Source: Amycolatopsis lurida
Lineage (GTDB): Bacteria; Actinomycetota; Actinomycetes; Mycobacteriales; Pseudonocardiaceae
Direction: 5' to 3'
Assembly (NCBI RefSeq): GCF_900105055.1
Contig: NZ_FNTA01000004.1
Coordinates: 6,603,501-6,667,500 of the forward strand
Length of the DNA: 64,000 nt
A program made the position numbers and the translations under genes. Of this stretch, positions 10,224 to 18,914 are shown one piece after another. The notes under the pieces are model-generated. The model was not told the origin of the DNA and searched no databases. It saw only the letters and a program-made list of their open reading frames with translations. Each line of letters opens with the position of its first letter. Position 1 is the first letter of the stretch.

Positions 10224-10921
10224 GCGCAGACACCGCGTCGGCGACCGTGCTGGTCGTCGACGACGAACCGCAGATCGTGCGAGCCCTGCGGATCAACCTG
10301 TCCGCCCGCGGCTACAAGGTGATCACCGCGCACGACGGGACGGCCGCGCTGAAGGCCGTCGCCGAGACCAAACCCGACGTCGTCGTGCTCGACCTCGGCC
10401 TGCCCGATCTCGACGGCACGGAGGTGATCGCCGGGCTGCGCGGCTGGACGACCGTGCCGATCATCGTGCTGTCCGCGCGCGGCGACTCGGCCGACAAGGT
10501 GCAGGCCCTCGACGCCGGCGCCGACGACTACGTCACCAAACCCTTCGGCATGGACGAACTGCTGGCGCGGCTGCGGGCCGCCGTGCGCCGCTCGGCGTCG
10601 TCCGGTGTGGACGGTGCGGACGCGGTGGTGGACACGGGATCGTTCCGGATCGACCTCGCGGCGAAGAAGGTGCGCCGGGACGGCAAGGAAGTGCACCTCA
10701 CCAAGACCGAATGGGGGGTGCTGGAACTGCTGGTGCGCAACCGCGGCCGCCTGGTGGCACAGAAGCAGCTGCTGCACGAGGTGTGGGGCCCGACCTATGA
10801 GACCGAGTCGCACTATCTGCGGGTGTATCTGGCGCAACTGCGGCGGAAACTGGAACCGGAACCCTCGCGGCCGCGGCACCTGCTGACGGAGCCGGGGATG
10901 GGATACCGCTTCGAAATGTGA
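10220..10921 (+). CDS. kdpE: Response regulator KdpE
   Basis: A 233-residue OmpR/PhoB-type regulator. The receiver domain has the acidic pair in LVVDDEP, the phospho-acceptor Asp58 in VVVLDLGLPDLDG, and the Thr/Lys positions in VLSARGD and YVTKPF. The C-terminal winged helix covers roughly residues 130-232 and ends LLTEPGMGYRFEM. It is the last gene of the operon and is followed by strong hairpins. It should activate the kdp promoter under low potassium. Confidence 0.96.
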   Translation: MSADTASATVLVVDDEPQIVRALRINLSARGYKVITAHDGTAALKAVAETKPDVVVLDLGLPDLDGTEVIAGLRGWTTVPIIVLSARGDSADKVQALDAGADDYVTKPFGMDELLARLRAAVRRSASSGVDGADAVVDTGSFRIDLAAKKVRRDGKEVHLTKTEWGVLELLVRNRGRLVAQKQLLHEVWGPTYETESHYLRVYLAQLRRKLEPEPSRPRHLLTEPGMGYRFEM

Positions 10922-10979
10922 GGCTTGCTCGGTGCGGCGGACCGGATTCGCGGTCGCGTTGCCACCGAAGCCTGGCAGG

Positions 10980-11013
10980 AGATGCGTTGCGAAAGCCACT
11001 TTCGCAACCTCCT
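10980..11013 (+). terminator. Hairpin downstream of kdpE
   Basis: GTTGCGAAAG (10986-10995) pairs perfectly with CTTTCGCAAC (10999-11008) around a three-base loop. CAGGAG and CTCCTG add outer arms at 10978-10983 and 11009-11014. It lacks a T tract, as is usual for terminators in high-GC actinomycetes. It lies 58 bases after the kdpE stop. Confidence 0.6.
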
Positions 11014-11030
11014 GTCGCCCAGCACCCCAT

Positions 11031-11052
11031 CGCAATTAGTCGCCTGATTGCG
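11031..11052. repeat. 22-bp near-palindrome, copy 1
   Basis: CGCAATTAG at 11031-11039 and CTGATTGCG at 11044-11052 are inverted with one mismatch around TCGC. The same element occurs at 30373-30394. The AT-rich core is unusual in this GC-rich DNA. It could be a protein-binding site or part of a dispersed repeat family; the sequence alone does not decide. Confidence 0.5.
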
Positions 11053-11078
11053 GCGGATCCGATGCGGACCCGGACGTA

Positions 11079-11125
11079 GTGAAGGCCTCCTTCCCTACCC
11101 TCAAGGTAGGCAAGGAGGCCTTCAC
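11079..11125. terminator. Bidirectional terminator hairpin (GTGAAGGCCTCC family)
   Basis: A 21-base arm starting GTGAAGGCCTCCTT at 11079 pairs with 11105-11125 with a single mismatch around a five-base loop. It lies between the converging kdpE and the surface-protein gene. The same outer sequence forms the hairpin at 40903-40938. Confidence 0.75.
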
Positions 11126-11136
11126 GGACTCAAGTC

Positions 11137-11775
11137 TTACTGGATGCTGCTCGTGGACGTGTCGGTGCCCGAGGTGCTGGACCGGCCCGGCGACGATTCC
11201 GGTGCGCCACTGGAGCTGGAGCCACCGCCGGTGGTTGTCGTTGTCGGAGGGTTTTCCGTCGTCGAGGGTTTGGGCGTCGTGCTCGGCGACGGTGTGCTGG
11301 TGGACGGGTCTGACGACGGCGTCTTCGACGGGGAAGGATCAGGGTTCGGCCCGGGACCGGGGCCCGGATTCGGGTTCGGCGGCACCACCGGCGGGGGCGG
11401 GGTGACGACGCTTGTCGTCTCCTTGCCGTCCGCCCCGACCGAGGTCACCGTGGTCGGCGGCGGCGTCGAGCTGGAGGGCGCGCCCGGGGTCGGCGAGCCG
11501 CTGACCGTCATCGGGCCGCCGGGGACGGCGTTGCCCGGGACCAGCTGGACGCCGGCGGGGGCGATGCCCTGTCCGCCGCCGGGGACTCCGGTGCCGCCCG
11601 CGGTGGCGGAGACGCCGGGGCTCGCGAGTTCGGCGATCGCGGCGAAGGCCGTCGCCACCACGAGGCCGCTGACGCCGAGTACGGCGTAGCCTGCGCGGTT
11701 GAGCTTGCCGGTGGCGCCGCGCGGGGGTGCCACGGACACGCGTGCGCTCGGATCAGACCCGTCGGGACGGGGCAT
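11137..11775 (-). CDS. Membrane-anchored Ser/Pro/Thr-rich extracytoplasmic protein
   Basis: A 212-residue protein that I cannot assign to a function. A short basic N-terminus (about residues 1-28) is followed by one hydrophobic helix (AGYAVLGVSGLVVATAFAAI). After this comes a long low-complexity tail rich in Pro, Ser, Thr and Gly, including GPGPGPNPDP and repeated TTTT/SSSS runs. This architecture suggests a type II anchor with an extended cell-wall-spanning stalk. The start at 11775 (MPRPDGSDP) has GAGGAG upstream; the extra 20 residues from 11835 lack such support. It converges on kdpE across two hairpins. Confidence 0.65.
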   Translation of the reverse strand: MPRPDGSDPSARVSVAPPRGATGKLNRAGYAVLGVSGLVVATAFAAIAELASPGVSATAGGTGVPGGGQGIAPAGVQLVPGNAVPGGPMTVSGSPTPGAPSSSTPPPTTVTSVGADGKETTSVVTPPPPVVPPNPNPGPGPGPNPDPSPSKTPSSDPSTSTPSPSTTPKPSTTENPPTTTTTGGGSSSSGAPESSPGRSSTSGTDTSTSSIQ

Positions 11776-11942
11776 GTGCTGGCTCCTCGGATGGGGGACT
11801 TCGGGGAGTGCGGCTACCCGGGCGAGGTAGCCCAAAGTGGGGACCCGGCGCGGAGATTATCACCGCCGCCTCACCGTCTGCGAACTACAGCGAACGTCCC
11901 GCTCACCCTCCGCGTTCATCCGCATGGTGCACGATAGGGAGC

Positions 11943-12230
11943 GTGAGTGAAGAAGTAACGCACATCAGGCTGACCGCGTGGGTGCACGGCCGGGTGCAGG
12001 GGGTCGGTTTCCGCTGGTGGACCCGCAGCAGGGCGCTTGAGCTGGGGTTGGTCGGCAGCGCGGCCAATCTGGCGGACGGACGTGTCGAGGTGATAGCGGA
12101 GGGTGATCGCGAACACTGTGAGCGGCTTTTGGCCGCCTTGCGATCCGGCGAATCACCCGGAAGTGTGGATCACGTCGTCGAGCGGTGGTCGCCGGCGAAA
12201 GGCGGGCTTCGCGGGTTCGTGGAGCGCTGA
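11943..12230 (+). CDS. acyP: Acylphosphatase
   Basis: A 95-residue small enzyme that hydrolyses acyl phosphates. The diagnostic motif GRVQGVGFRWW contains the phosphate-binding Arg, and the catalytic Asn lies in GSAANLADGRVEV. The GTG start at 11943 is preceded by AGGGA; longer frames reaching back to 11727 run into the promoter of the divergent gene. In mycobacteria acyP also lies directly before smc, and here it ends 88 bases before smc. Confidence 0.92.
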   Translation: MSEEVTHIRLTAWVHGRVQGVGFRWWTRSRALELGLVGSAANLADGRVEVIAEGDREHCERLLAALRSGESPGSVDHVVERWSPAKGGLRGFVER

Positions 12231-12318
12231 GGCCCCGCGTCCCACGCTCACCGTGAGCACACAGGTAGCCTGGGTCGATTGAAAGACCGGTTCCCGCAGC
12301 CAGAGGGGTCAGCACGAC

Positions 12319-15300
12319 GTGCACCTGAAGAGCCTGACGCTCAAGGGCTTCAAGTCCTTCGCCTCGGCGACGACGTTGCGTTTCGAGCCGGGCATCACCT
12401 GCGTGGTCGGACCGAACGGGTCCGGCAAGTCGAACGTCCTCGACGCGCTCCGCTGGGTCATGGGCACCCAGGGCGCGAAGGACCTGCGCGGCGGCAAAAT
12501 GGAGGACGTCATCTTCGCCGGGACCGCCGGCCGTGCCCCGCTCGGGCGCGCCGAGGTCACCCTGACCATCGACAACGCCGACGGCGCGCTGCCCATCGAG
12601 TACTCCGAGGTCTCGATCACCCGCCGGATGTTCCGCGACGGCGCGAGCGAGTACGAGATCAACGGCGACCGCTGCCGCCTGATGGACGTGCAGGAACTGC
12701 TGTCGGACTCCGGTATCGGCCGTGAGATGCACGTCATCGTCGGCCAGGGCCAGCTTTCGGCCATCCTCGAATCGAAGCCCGAGGAGCGCCGCGCCTTCAT
12801 CGAAGAGGCCGCCGGCGTCCTCAAGCACCGCAAGCGCAAGGAACAGACCCTGCGCAAGCTCGCGAACATGCAGGGCAACCTCGACCGCCTCGGCGACCTC
12901 ACCACCGAGCTCCGCCGCCAGCTCAAACCGCTGGGCAAGCAGGCCGAGATCGCCCGCAAGGCGCAGTGGGTGCAGTCCGAACTGCGCGACGCGCGGCTGC
13001 GCTTGTTCGCCCACGACCTGGTCACCCAGCGCGAAGGCATCGCCAAGGAAGAGGCCGACGAGCGCGTCGCCCGTCAGCGGCGTGCCGAAGTCGAGCAGGC
13101 CTTGGAGATCGTCGCCGCCGAGGAGGCCGAGCTCGAAGCTTCGCTCGCCGAGGACGCGCCGAAGCTGGCCGCCGCACAGGAGACTTGGTACAAGCTTTCC
13201 GCGTTGACGGAGCGGTTGCGCGGCACCGTGCGGCTCGCACTGGAGCGTCAGCGGCACCTGTCGTCCGACGTGCAGCAGGCGAGCACCGGCCGCGACCCCG
13301 ACGAGCTGCTCGCCGAGGCCGAGCAGGTCGCCGAACGGGAGCAGGAGCTCAACGAGGCCGTCGCTGAAGCGCGCATGGTGCTGTCGGAGACCGTCCAGCG
13401 GCGTGAGCAGCTCGAACATCTCGTCCAGGCCGCCGAGCGCGCGCATATGGCCGCCGTCCGCGCGATCGCCGACCGCCGGGAAGGGCTCGCGAAGCTCTCC
13501 GGTCAGGTCGAGGCGCTGCGCAGCAAGAACGGCGCCACCTCCGACGAGATCGACAGGCTCACCGTGTCGCTCGAAGAGGCCGCCGAGCGGGCGGAGATCG
13601 CGGTCGAGGAGCTCGAAGAGGCCAAGGCCGCGGGTGGCGTCGAGGAATCCGACGATTCCGACCTCCAGGCCCACCACGACCGCGCGGTGGAGGCCAACAA
13701 CGCCGCCAAGGCGCGCGTCGAGGAGCTGGTCAAGGCCGAACGGGCCGCCGAACGCGAGATCGCGTCGGAGAAGGCCCGTGTCGAAGCGCTGTCGATGGGG
13801 TTGCGCCGCAAGGACGGCGCCGGCGCGCTGCTCGGCGCGCAGCACGAACTGCCGGGTCTGCTCGGTTCGGTCGCCGCGCTGCTCACCGTCGAAGCGGGCC
13901 ACGAGGTCGCGCTGGCCGCGGCGCTCGGCCCGGTCGCCGACGCGGTCGCGGTCAACGGTGGCGAAGACGCGCTCGCCGCGCTGAAGTTCTTGAAGGACAA
14001 CGATTCCGGGCGCGCGGGCATTCTGCTCGGCGGTCTGGAATCCACTGTGGACACCAGTGCCTGGCCGTCGCTGCCCGAGGGCGCGCGCTGGGCACGCGAG
14101 GTCGTCACGGCGCCGCCCGCGTTGCGGTCCGCCGTCGAGCACGCGCTCGACCGGGTGGCCATTGTGGACGGTCTGGAGTCCGCGCGGCGGCTCGTCGAGG
14201 TGTATCCCGAAGTCAGCACTGTCACGCCCGAAGGCGACGTCTTCGGCGCACGCTGGGCGGTCGGCGGGTCCGCCCGCAGTGAGAGCGTCATCGAGGTACA
14301 GGCCGCGGTCGACGAGGCGAGCGATCGGCTCAGCGCCGCCGAGCGCGCGCTGGAACGCACCGCCGCGGAACTCGAAGGCGCCCGCGCGGGACAGGCCGCC
14401 CGGCGCGAAGAGGTCGGCAGGGCCAAGGAAGCGCTTGGGGACGCGAAGGTCCGCAAGGCTCGCTCGTCCGAGCGGCTGAACCGGATGCAGCAGGCCGCGC
14501 GTGCCGCGCAGGCCGAAATGGACCGGCTGAGCAACCAGCGCGCGAAGGTCGAGCAGAGCCGCGAAGAAGCGCTGCGGCAGCTCGCCGAACTCGAAGAGCG
14601 GCTGGCCGCCGTCGCCGACCAGGAGGTCGACGAGGATCCGGACACCGCCGAGCGTGACCAGGCCGCCGAAGACCTCGGCACGGTCCGCCAGGAGGAGATG
14701 GAATCCCGGCTCGCGTTGCGCACCGCCGAGGAGCGCGCGCGGAGCATCCAGGGCAAGGCCGAATCGCTCCGCCGGGCCGCACACGCCGAGCGGCAGGCGC
14801 GCGAACGCGCCGAAAAGTCGAGGGCCGCGCGGAAACGTGGCGCCGAGATCGCCAACGCGGTGGTCAACGGCGGCGAGATCGCGCTGGAGCGCATCGAGGT
14901 CTCCGTGCAGCGCGCCGCCCACGAACGGGACGAGGCGCAGGCGCAGCGGCAGTCTCGGGAGACCGCGCTGACCCAGGTCCGCAGTAAGGTCCGCGAGCTG
15001 ACCGGCGAGCTGGAGAAGCTCACCGACGCCGTCCACCGTGACGAGGTGCTCCGCGCCGAGCAGCGGCTGCGGCTGGAACAACTCGAAACCAAGATCGCCG
15101 AAGACTTCGGCATCGGTCTCGAGGACCTCGTCTCCGAGTACGGCCCGGATGTCCCCGTGCCGCCGAGCGCGGGGGAGATGGCCGAGTACGAGGCCGCCAA
15201 GGAACGCGGCGAGGACGTCACCCCGCCACCGCCGATGCCGTTCGACCGCGACACCCAGGCGCGCCGGGCGAAGCGCGCGGAGAAGGACCTGAGCCTGCTG

Positions 15301-15918
15301 GGCAAGGTCAACCCGCTGGCGCTGGAGGAGTTCGCGGCGCTGGAGGAGCGGTACAAGTTCCTCTCGACCCAGCTCGAAGACCTCAAGGACACCCGCAAGG
15401 ACCTCGAAGCCGTCATCAAGCAGGTCGACGAAAAGATCCTCGAGGTCTTCGCGTCCGCCTACGAGGATGTCGCGCGCGAGTTCGAGACGGTGTTCAGCGT
15501 GCTGTTCCCGGGCGGTGAGGGGCGCATGGTGCTCACTCAGCCCAATGATCTGCTTTCCACCGGTGTCGACGTCGAAGCGCGTCCGCCGGGCAAGAAGGTC
15601 AAGCGGCTCTCGCTGCTCTCCGGTGGCGAGAAGTCGCTCGTCGCCGTCGGCATGCTGGTGGCGATCTTCCGCGCCCGGCCCTCGCCCTTCTACGTCATGG
15701 ACGAGGTCGAGGCCGCGCTCGACGACACCAACATGCGACGGCTGATCGGGTTGCTGGAGCAGCTGCGGGACTCTTCGCAGCTGATCATCATCACCCACCA
15801 GAAGCCGACCATGGAGATCGCCGACGCCCTGTACGGCGTTTCGATGCAGGGCGACGGCATCACGAAGGTGATCTCGCAGCGATTGCGTACGTCCGAAGAG
15901 GAGCTCGTCACCTCGTGA
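12319..15918 (+). CDS. smc: Chromosome segregation protein SMC
   Basis: A 1199-residue SMC ATPase that organises and segregates the chromosome with ScpA and ScpB. The head has Walker A GPNGSGKSN at residues 31-39, long coiled coils follow on both sides (about 165-500 and 680-1030), and a hinge lies near residues 510-640. The second half of the head carries the signature LSGGEKSL (about residue 1100) and Walker B FYVMDEVEAALDD (about 1127). The GTG start gives the standard N-terminus MHLKSLTLKGFKSF. Length is normal. Its stop codon lies inside a long perfect inverted repeat. Confidence 0.97.
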   Translation: MHLKSLTLKGFKSFASATTLRFEPGITCVVGPNGSGKSNVLDALRWVMGTQGAKDLRGGKMEDVIFAGTAGRAPLGRAEVTLTIDNADGALPIEYSEVSITRRMFRDGASEYEINGDRCRLMDVQELLSDSGIGREMHVIVGQGQLSAILESKPEERRAFIEEAAGVLKHRKRKEQTLRKLANMQGNLDRLGDLTTELRRQLKPLGKQAEIARKAQWVQSELRDARLRLFAHDLVTQREGIAKEEADERVARQRRAEVEQALEIVAAEEAELEASLAEDAPKLAAAQETWYKLSALTERLRGTVRLALERQRHLSSDVQQASTGRDPDELLAEAEQVAEREQELNEAVAEARMVLSETVQRREQLEHLVQAAERAHMAAVRAIADRREGLAKLSGQVEALRSKNGATSDEIDRLTVSLEEAAERAEIAVEELEEAKAAGGVEESDDSDLQAHHDRAVEANNAAKARVEELVKAERAAEREIASEKARVEALSMGLRRKDGAGALLGAQHELPGLLGSVAALLTVEAGHEVALAAALGPVADAVAVNGGEDALAALKFLKDNDSGRAGILLGGLESTVDTSAWPSLPEGARWAREVVTAPPALRSAVEHALDRVAIVDGLESARRLVEVYPEVSTVTPEGDVFGARWAVGGSARSESVIEVQAAVDEASDRLSAAERALERTAAELEGARAGQAARREEVGRAKEALGDAKVRKARSSERLNRMQQAARAAQAEMDRLSNQRAKVEQSREEALRQLAELEERLAAVADQEVDEDPDTAERDQAAEDLGTVRQEEMESRLALRTAEERARSIQGKAESLRRAAHAERQARERAEKSRAARKRGAEIANAVVNGGEIALERIEVSVQRAAHERDEAQAQRQSRETALTQVRSKVRELTGELEKLTDAVHRDEVLRAEQRLRLEQLETKIAEDFGIGLEDLVSEYGPDVPVPPSAGEMAEYEAAKERGEDVTPPPPMPFDRDTQARRAKRAEKDLSLLGKVNPLALEEFAALEERYKFLSTQLEDLKDTRKDLEAVIKQVDEKILEVFASAYEDVAREFETVFSVLFPGGEGRMVLTQPNDLLSTGVDVEARPPGKKVKRLSLLSGGEKSLVAVGMLVAIFRARPSPFYVMDEVEAALDDTNMRRLIGLLEQLRDSSQLIIITHQKPTMEIADALYGVSMQGDGITKVISQRLRTSEEELVTS

Positions 15919-15958
15919 GTGGTAAGGACGGTTCTAACCGTCCTTACCACTCACGAGG
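15911..15958. terminator. Perfect 23-bp inverted repeat spanning the smc stop
   Basis: CCTCGTGAGTGGTAAGGACG plus three more bases at 15911-15933 pair perfectly with 15936-15958 around two bases. The arm includes the last smc codons and its TGA (15916-15918), and the repeat ends two bases before the stop of the converging symporter gene. It can terminate transcription from both sides. Confidence 0.8.
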
Positions 15959-15960
15959 CG

Positions 15961-17544
15961 CTAAACGGGGGTGGACTCCTTCACGTCCGGCTCCGCCAGC
16001 GGGTCCACGCTTCCGTGCCGCAGCGAGAGCAACCCGCCCACCACGAGCGTGATCACCACACCGCACAACGTGTACCAGGGCCACGCCAGTGCCACGGTGT
16101 TCCCGGAAGCCTTGCTGAAGTCGACGCCGATCAGGCTGCCGTCCGGTTTGTTGAACTTGACGCCCAGGATGATGAAGGCCATCACGATCACCGTCGACAC
16201 GAACGCCACGATCGCGTCGACCTGCCTCGCCCGCTTGAACAGCAGGCCCAACAGGAACGCGCCGAGCAGCGCGCCGTAGGTGTACCCGGTGATGCCGAGT
16301 GCCTGCACCACGATCGGGTCGGCCGAGGTCTTGTTGGAGGAGGCGAAGAAACCCGCGCACAGGATCAGCGCGCCCGCCCAGACGATCGTCCAGATCCGGC
16401 CGTGCTTCAGCCGGTCGGCTTCCGGGAGTTCCCGGCCGATCACCCGTTCGTAGACGTCGGTCACCGTGGACGATGCCAGCGCGCCGAGCGACGAACTCAG
16501 TGCGGCGGCGAGGATCCCGGCGATCACGAATCCGGACAGGCCGCTCGGCAGGTCGTTCACGATGAAGTTCGCGAACAGTTCGTCCTTGTTGGCCAGCCCC
16601 AGTCCTTCCGGCTTCGGCTTCGTCGGGGCGAGACCGTTGTACAGCGCCCACAGCAGCACGCCGATGAACAGGAACAGCGCGAACTGCAGGAACACCACGA
16701 AACCGCTGGCCACCAAGGCCTTCCGCGCCGCGCGCAGATCGTTGGTCGCCTGGAGGCGCTGCACGATCAGCTGGTCCGAGCCGTGCGAGGCCATCGAGAG
16801 CACGGCGCCACCGATCAGCGCGGTGAAGAACGCGTACTGCCCGGTGAGCATGTTCGAGGAGAAGTCGAAGATCTGGAACTTGTTCGCGTCCACGGCCTTG
16901 CCGAACCAGCCGTCGGGCAGCCTGCCGGAGATCGCCCAGATCACCACGACCGCGCCGAGGACGTACCAGAGCATCTGGATCGCGTCGACCCAGACGACCG
17001 CGCGGACCCCGCCGAAGAAGCTGTAGAGCACCATCGCGATGCCGAGGCCGATCACGATGGTCCAGTACGAGACGTTCAGGCCGTAGGCCGCCATCACCAC
17101 CTTGATCGGGATCGCGGTGGCGAACAGCCGGATGCCGTCGGCCAGCGTCCGGGTGAGCAGGAAGGTCACCGACGCGGTGCCCTGCAGCCCGCTGCCGAAG
17201 CGTTTGCCGAGGAAGGCGTACGCGGTGACCAGGTTGCCCGCCACGTAGCGCGGCAACAGCACCATCGACACCACGATCCGGCCGGCGATGTACCCGATCG
17301 CCAGTGCCAGGTACGTCATCCCGCCGTCACCGGGGGTGGCGATGTAGGCCACCGTCGGTACGGAAAGGACGGTGAGGGTGGACGTCTCCGCGGAGACCAC
17401 CGAGAGGCAGGCCACCCACCAGGAGATCTTGCCTTCGCCGACGAAGTAGTCCGAGCCGGATTTCTGTTTGCCGCCGATCCAGACGCCCAGCAAGGGCATG
17501 CCGACCAGAAAAAGCCCGATGATCGCGAGGTCAAGTGCGCGCAT
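15961..17544 (-). CDS. Sodium:solute symporter (SSS family)
   Basis: A 527-residue membrane protein with about 13 hydrophobic helices, starting MRALDLAIIGLFLVGMPLLG. Family features include GGKQKSGSDYFVGEGKISWW, SAETSTLTVLSVP and GGVRAVVWVDAIQ. It is nine bases downstream of anmK in the same direction, so the pair is probably one operon. The context suggests import of a cell-wall amino sugar such as anhydro-N-acetylmuramic acid; the transported solute is not visible in the sequence. Other members carry sialic acid, sugars or proline. Confidence 0.88.
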   Translation of the reverse strand: MRALDLAIIGLFLVGMPLLGVWIGGKQKSGSDYFVGEGKISWWVACLSVVSAETSTLTVLSVPTVAYIATPGDGGMTYLALAIGYIAGRIVVSMVLLPRYVAGNLVTAYAFLGKRFGSGLQGTASVTFLLTRTLADGIRLFATAIPIKVVMAAYGLNVSYWTIVIGLGIAMVLYSFFGGVRAVVWVDAIQMLWYVLGAVVVIWAISGRLPDGWFGKAVDANKFQIFDFSSNMLTGQYAFFTALIGGAVLSMASHGSDQLIVQRLQATNDLRAARKALVASGFVVFLQFALFLFIGVLLWALYNGLAPTKPKPEGLGLANKDELFANFIVNDLPSGLSGFVIAGILAAALSSSLGALASSTVTDVYERVIGRELPEADRLKHGRIWTIVWAGALILCAGFFASSNKTSADPIVVQALGITGYTYGALLGAFLLGLLFKRARQVDAIVAFVSTVIVMAFIILGVKFNKPDGSLIGVDFSKASGNTVALAWPWYTLCGVVITLVVGGLLSLRHGSVDPLAEPDVKESTPV

Positions 17545-17553
17545 CCGTATCTC

Positions 17554-18762
17554 CTATCGCTCGCCGGTCTTCGCCGCTACCCGTAACCGGGTCACGGTTG
17601 AGCTGTGCGGCGCGGGAAGCCGCAGGGGGCCCGCGCCCGGGGTGATGCTGCCGAGCAGCCGGTCGCCGCGGGCACCGGTCGCCGACGGGAGGTTCCCCGG
17701 GACGCCGGACCACGTCAGCCAGCCGAGCAGAATGGTCAGGTATGCCTCTTTGCCCGCGCGGGGCAGCCCGTGGTCGTCGCTGGTCTTCAGCGCCGTATCC
17801 GGCAGGTTCCTGGCGAGCGCGGCCATCAGCGCCGGGTTGTCCGCGCCGCCACCGGAGACGATCACCGTGGCGATGGAGTGGCGACGGCATTCCGCGGCGA
17901 TGGTCACCGCGGTCAGTTCGGTCAGCGTCGCCAGGAGGTCTTCCGCGCCGATCGGCGGGAGCCCGTCGAGCGCCGCGTCGAGATAGGTGCCGTGGAACAG
18001 TTCCTTGCCGGTCGACTTCGGCGGCGCGGCCGCGTAGTAGGGATCGAGCAGGAGCTTCGCCAGCAGGTCGGGCCGCACGTCGCCGCGGAGGGCGAGCGCT
18101 CCGTCGATGTCGGCGCGCAGCCCGGTGACGCGGTGCGCGGCGATGTCCATCAGCGCGTTGCCCGGCCCGGTGTCGTAGGCCAGAACATCACCGTGCGAAG
18201 GCACCACGGTGATGTTCGCGATCCCGCCGATGTTCAGCGCCGCGACCGGGCCGGAAGCGGCCATTTCCCGTAGCCACAACGCGTCCAGCGTGCTGGCCAG
18301 CGGCGCGCCGTGCCCACCGGCGGCGACGTCGCGCACACGCAGGTCGGCGACCACCGGCAGCCCGGTGCGCTCGGCGATCCACGCCGGGTTCCCCACTTGC
18401 AGCGTGCCGCGGGCGGTGCCGTCCTCGACCCAGTGGAACACCGTCTGGCCCAGCGAGGCGACGACGTGCGCGTCACCGCCGGCCAGTTCCTCGACCCCGC
18501 GCGCGGCGGCCTCGGCGAAGGCCTGGCCCACCAGGGTGTCGAGTTTTGTGAGCTGCTCGGCGTCGCAGGGATTCGGTGGCAGGGCGGCGAGCAAGGCGTC
18601 ACGGAGCGCTGCGGGATAAGGGACTTCCAGTTGGCCGAGCGGGGAGAGCACCACGGTGTCCCCTTCGGCGCGCAGGTCGGCGGCCGCCACGTCGATCCCG
18701 TCGATCGATGTGCCGGAGATGAGTCCGATCACCCGGACCCCAGTGCCGGAGAAAACCGTCAT
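17554..18762 (-). CDS. anmK: Anhydro-N-acetylmuramic acid kinase
   Basis: A 402-residue sugar kinase of the actin/hexokinase fold that opens and phosphorylates 1,6-anhydro-MurNAc to MurNAc-6-phosphate during cell-wall recycling. Visible motifs are the N-terminal phosphate loop GLISGTSIDGIDVA, GNPAWIAERTGLPVVADLR, GGIANITVV, AYDTGPGNALMD and VSGGGADNPALM. Length fits AnmK (about 370-400). It is the first gene of a pair with a sodium symporter and diverges from ftsY. Confidence 0.93.
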   Translation of the reverse strand: MTVFSGTGVRVIGLISGTSIDGIDVAAADLRAEGDTVVLSPLGQLEVPYPAALRDALLAALPPNPCDAEQLTKLDTLVGQAFAEAAARGVEELAGGDAHVVASLGQTVFHWVEDGTARGTLQVGNPAWIAERTGLPVVADLRVRDVAAGGHGAPLASTLDALWLREMAASGPVAALNIGGIANITVVPSHGDVLAYDTGPGNALMDIAAHRVTGLRADIDGALALRGDVRPDLLAKLLLDPYYAAAPPKSTGKELFHGTYLDAALDGLPPIGAEDLLATLTELTAVTIAAECRRHSIATVIVSGGGADNPALMAALARNLPDTALKTSDDHGLPRAGKEAYLTILLGWLTWSGVPGNLPSATGARGDRLLGSITPGAGPLRLPAPHSSTVTRLRVAAKTGER

Positions 18763-18914
18763 TCGGAGTGGTTTATCCGTCGTTCCGGAGAGCGCGCAAG
18801 CCGGACCGTTTCTTCTTGTCCGAAATGAGTCCTATTCAGTGGGTGTTTGACAAGATCGGCTTGCTTCCCGTGGGGCGTCTGAGCGCGACGGGGTGCGGAT
18901 GCGAGGATGGCGCC

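Noticed and set aside
11965-15798. 1277-residue open frame opposite smc
   Set aside because: The plus strand encodes a complete SMC protein with all ATPase motifs; the antisense frame has only low-complexity content.
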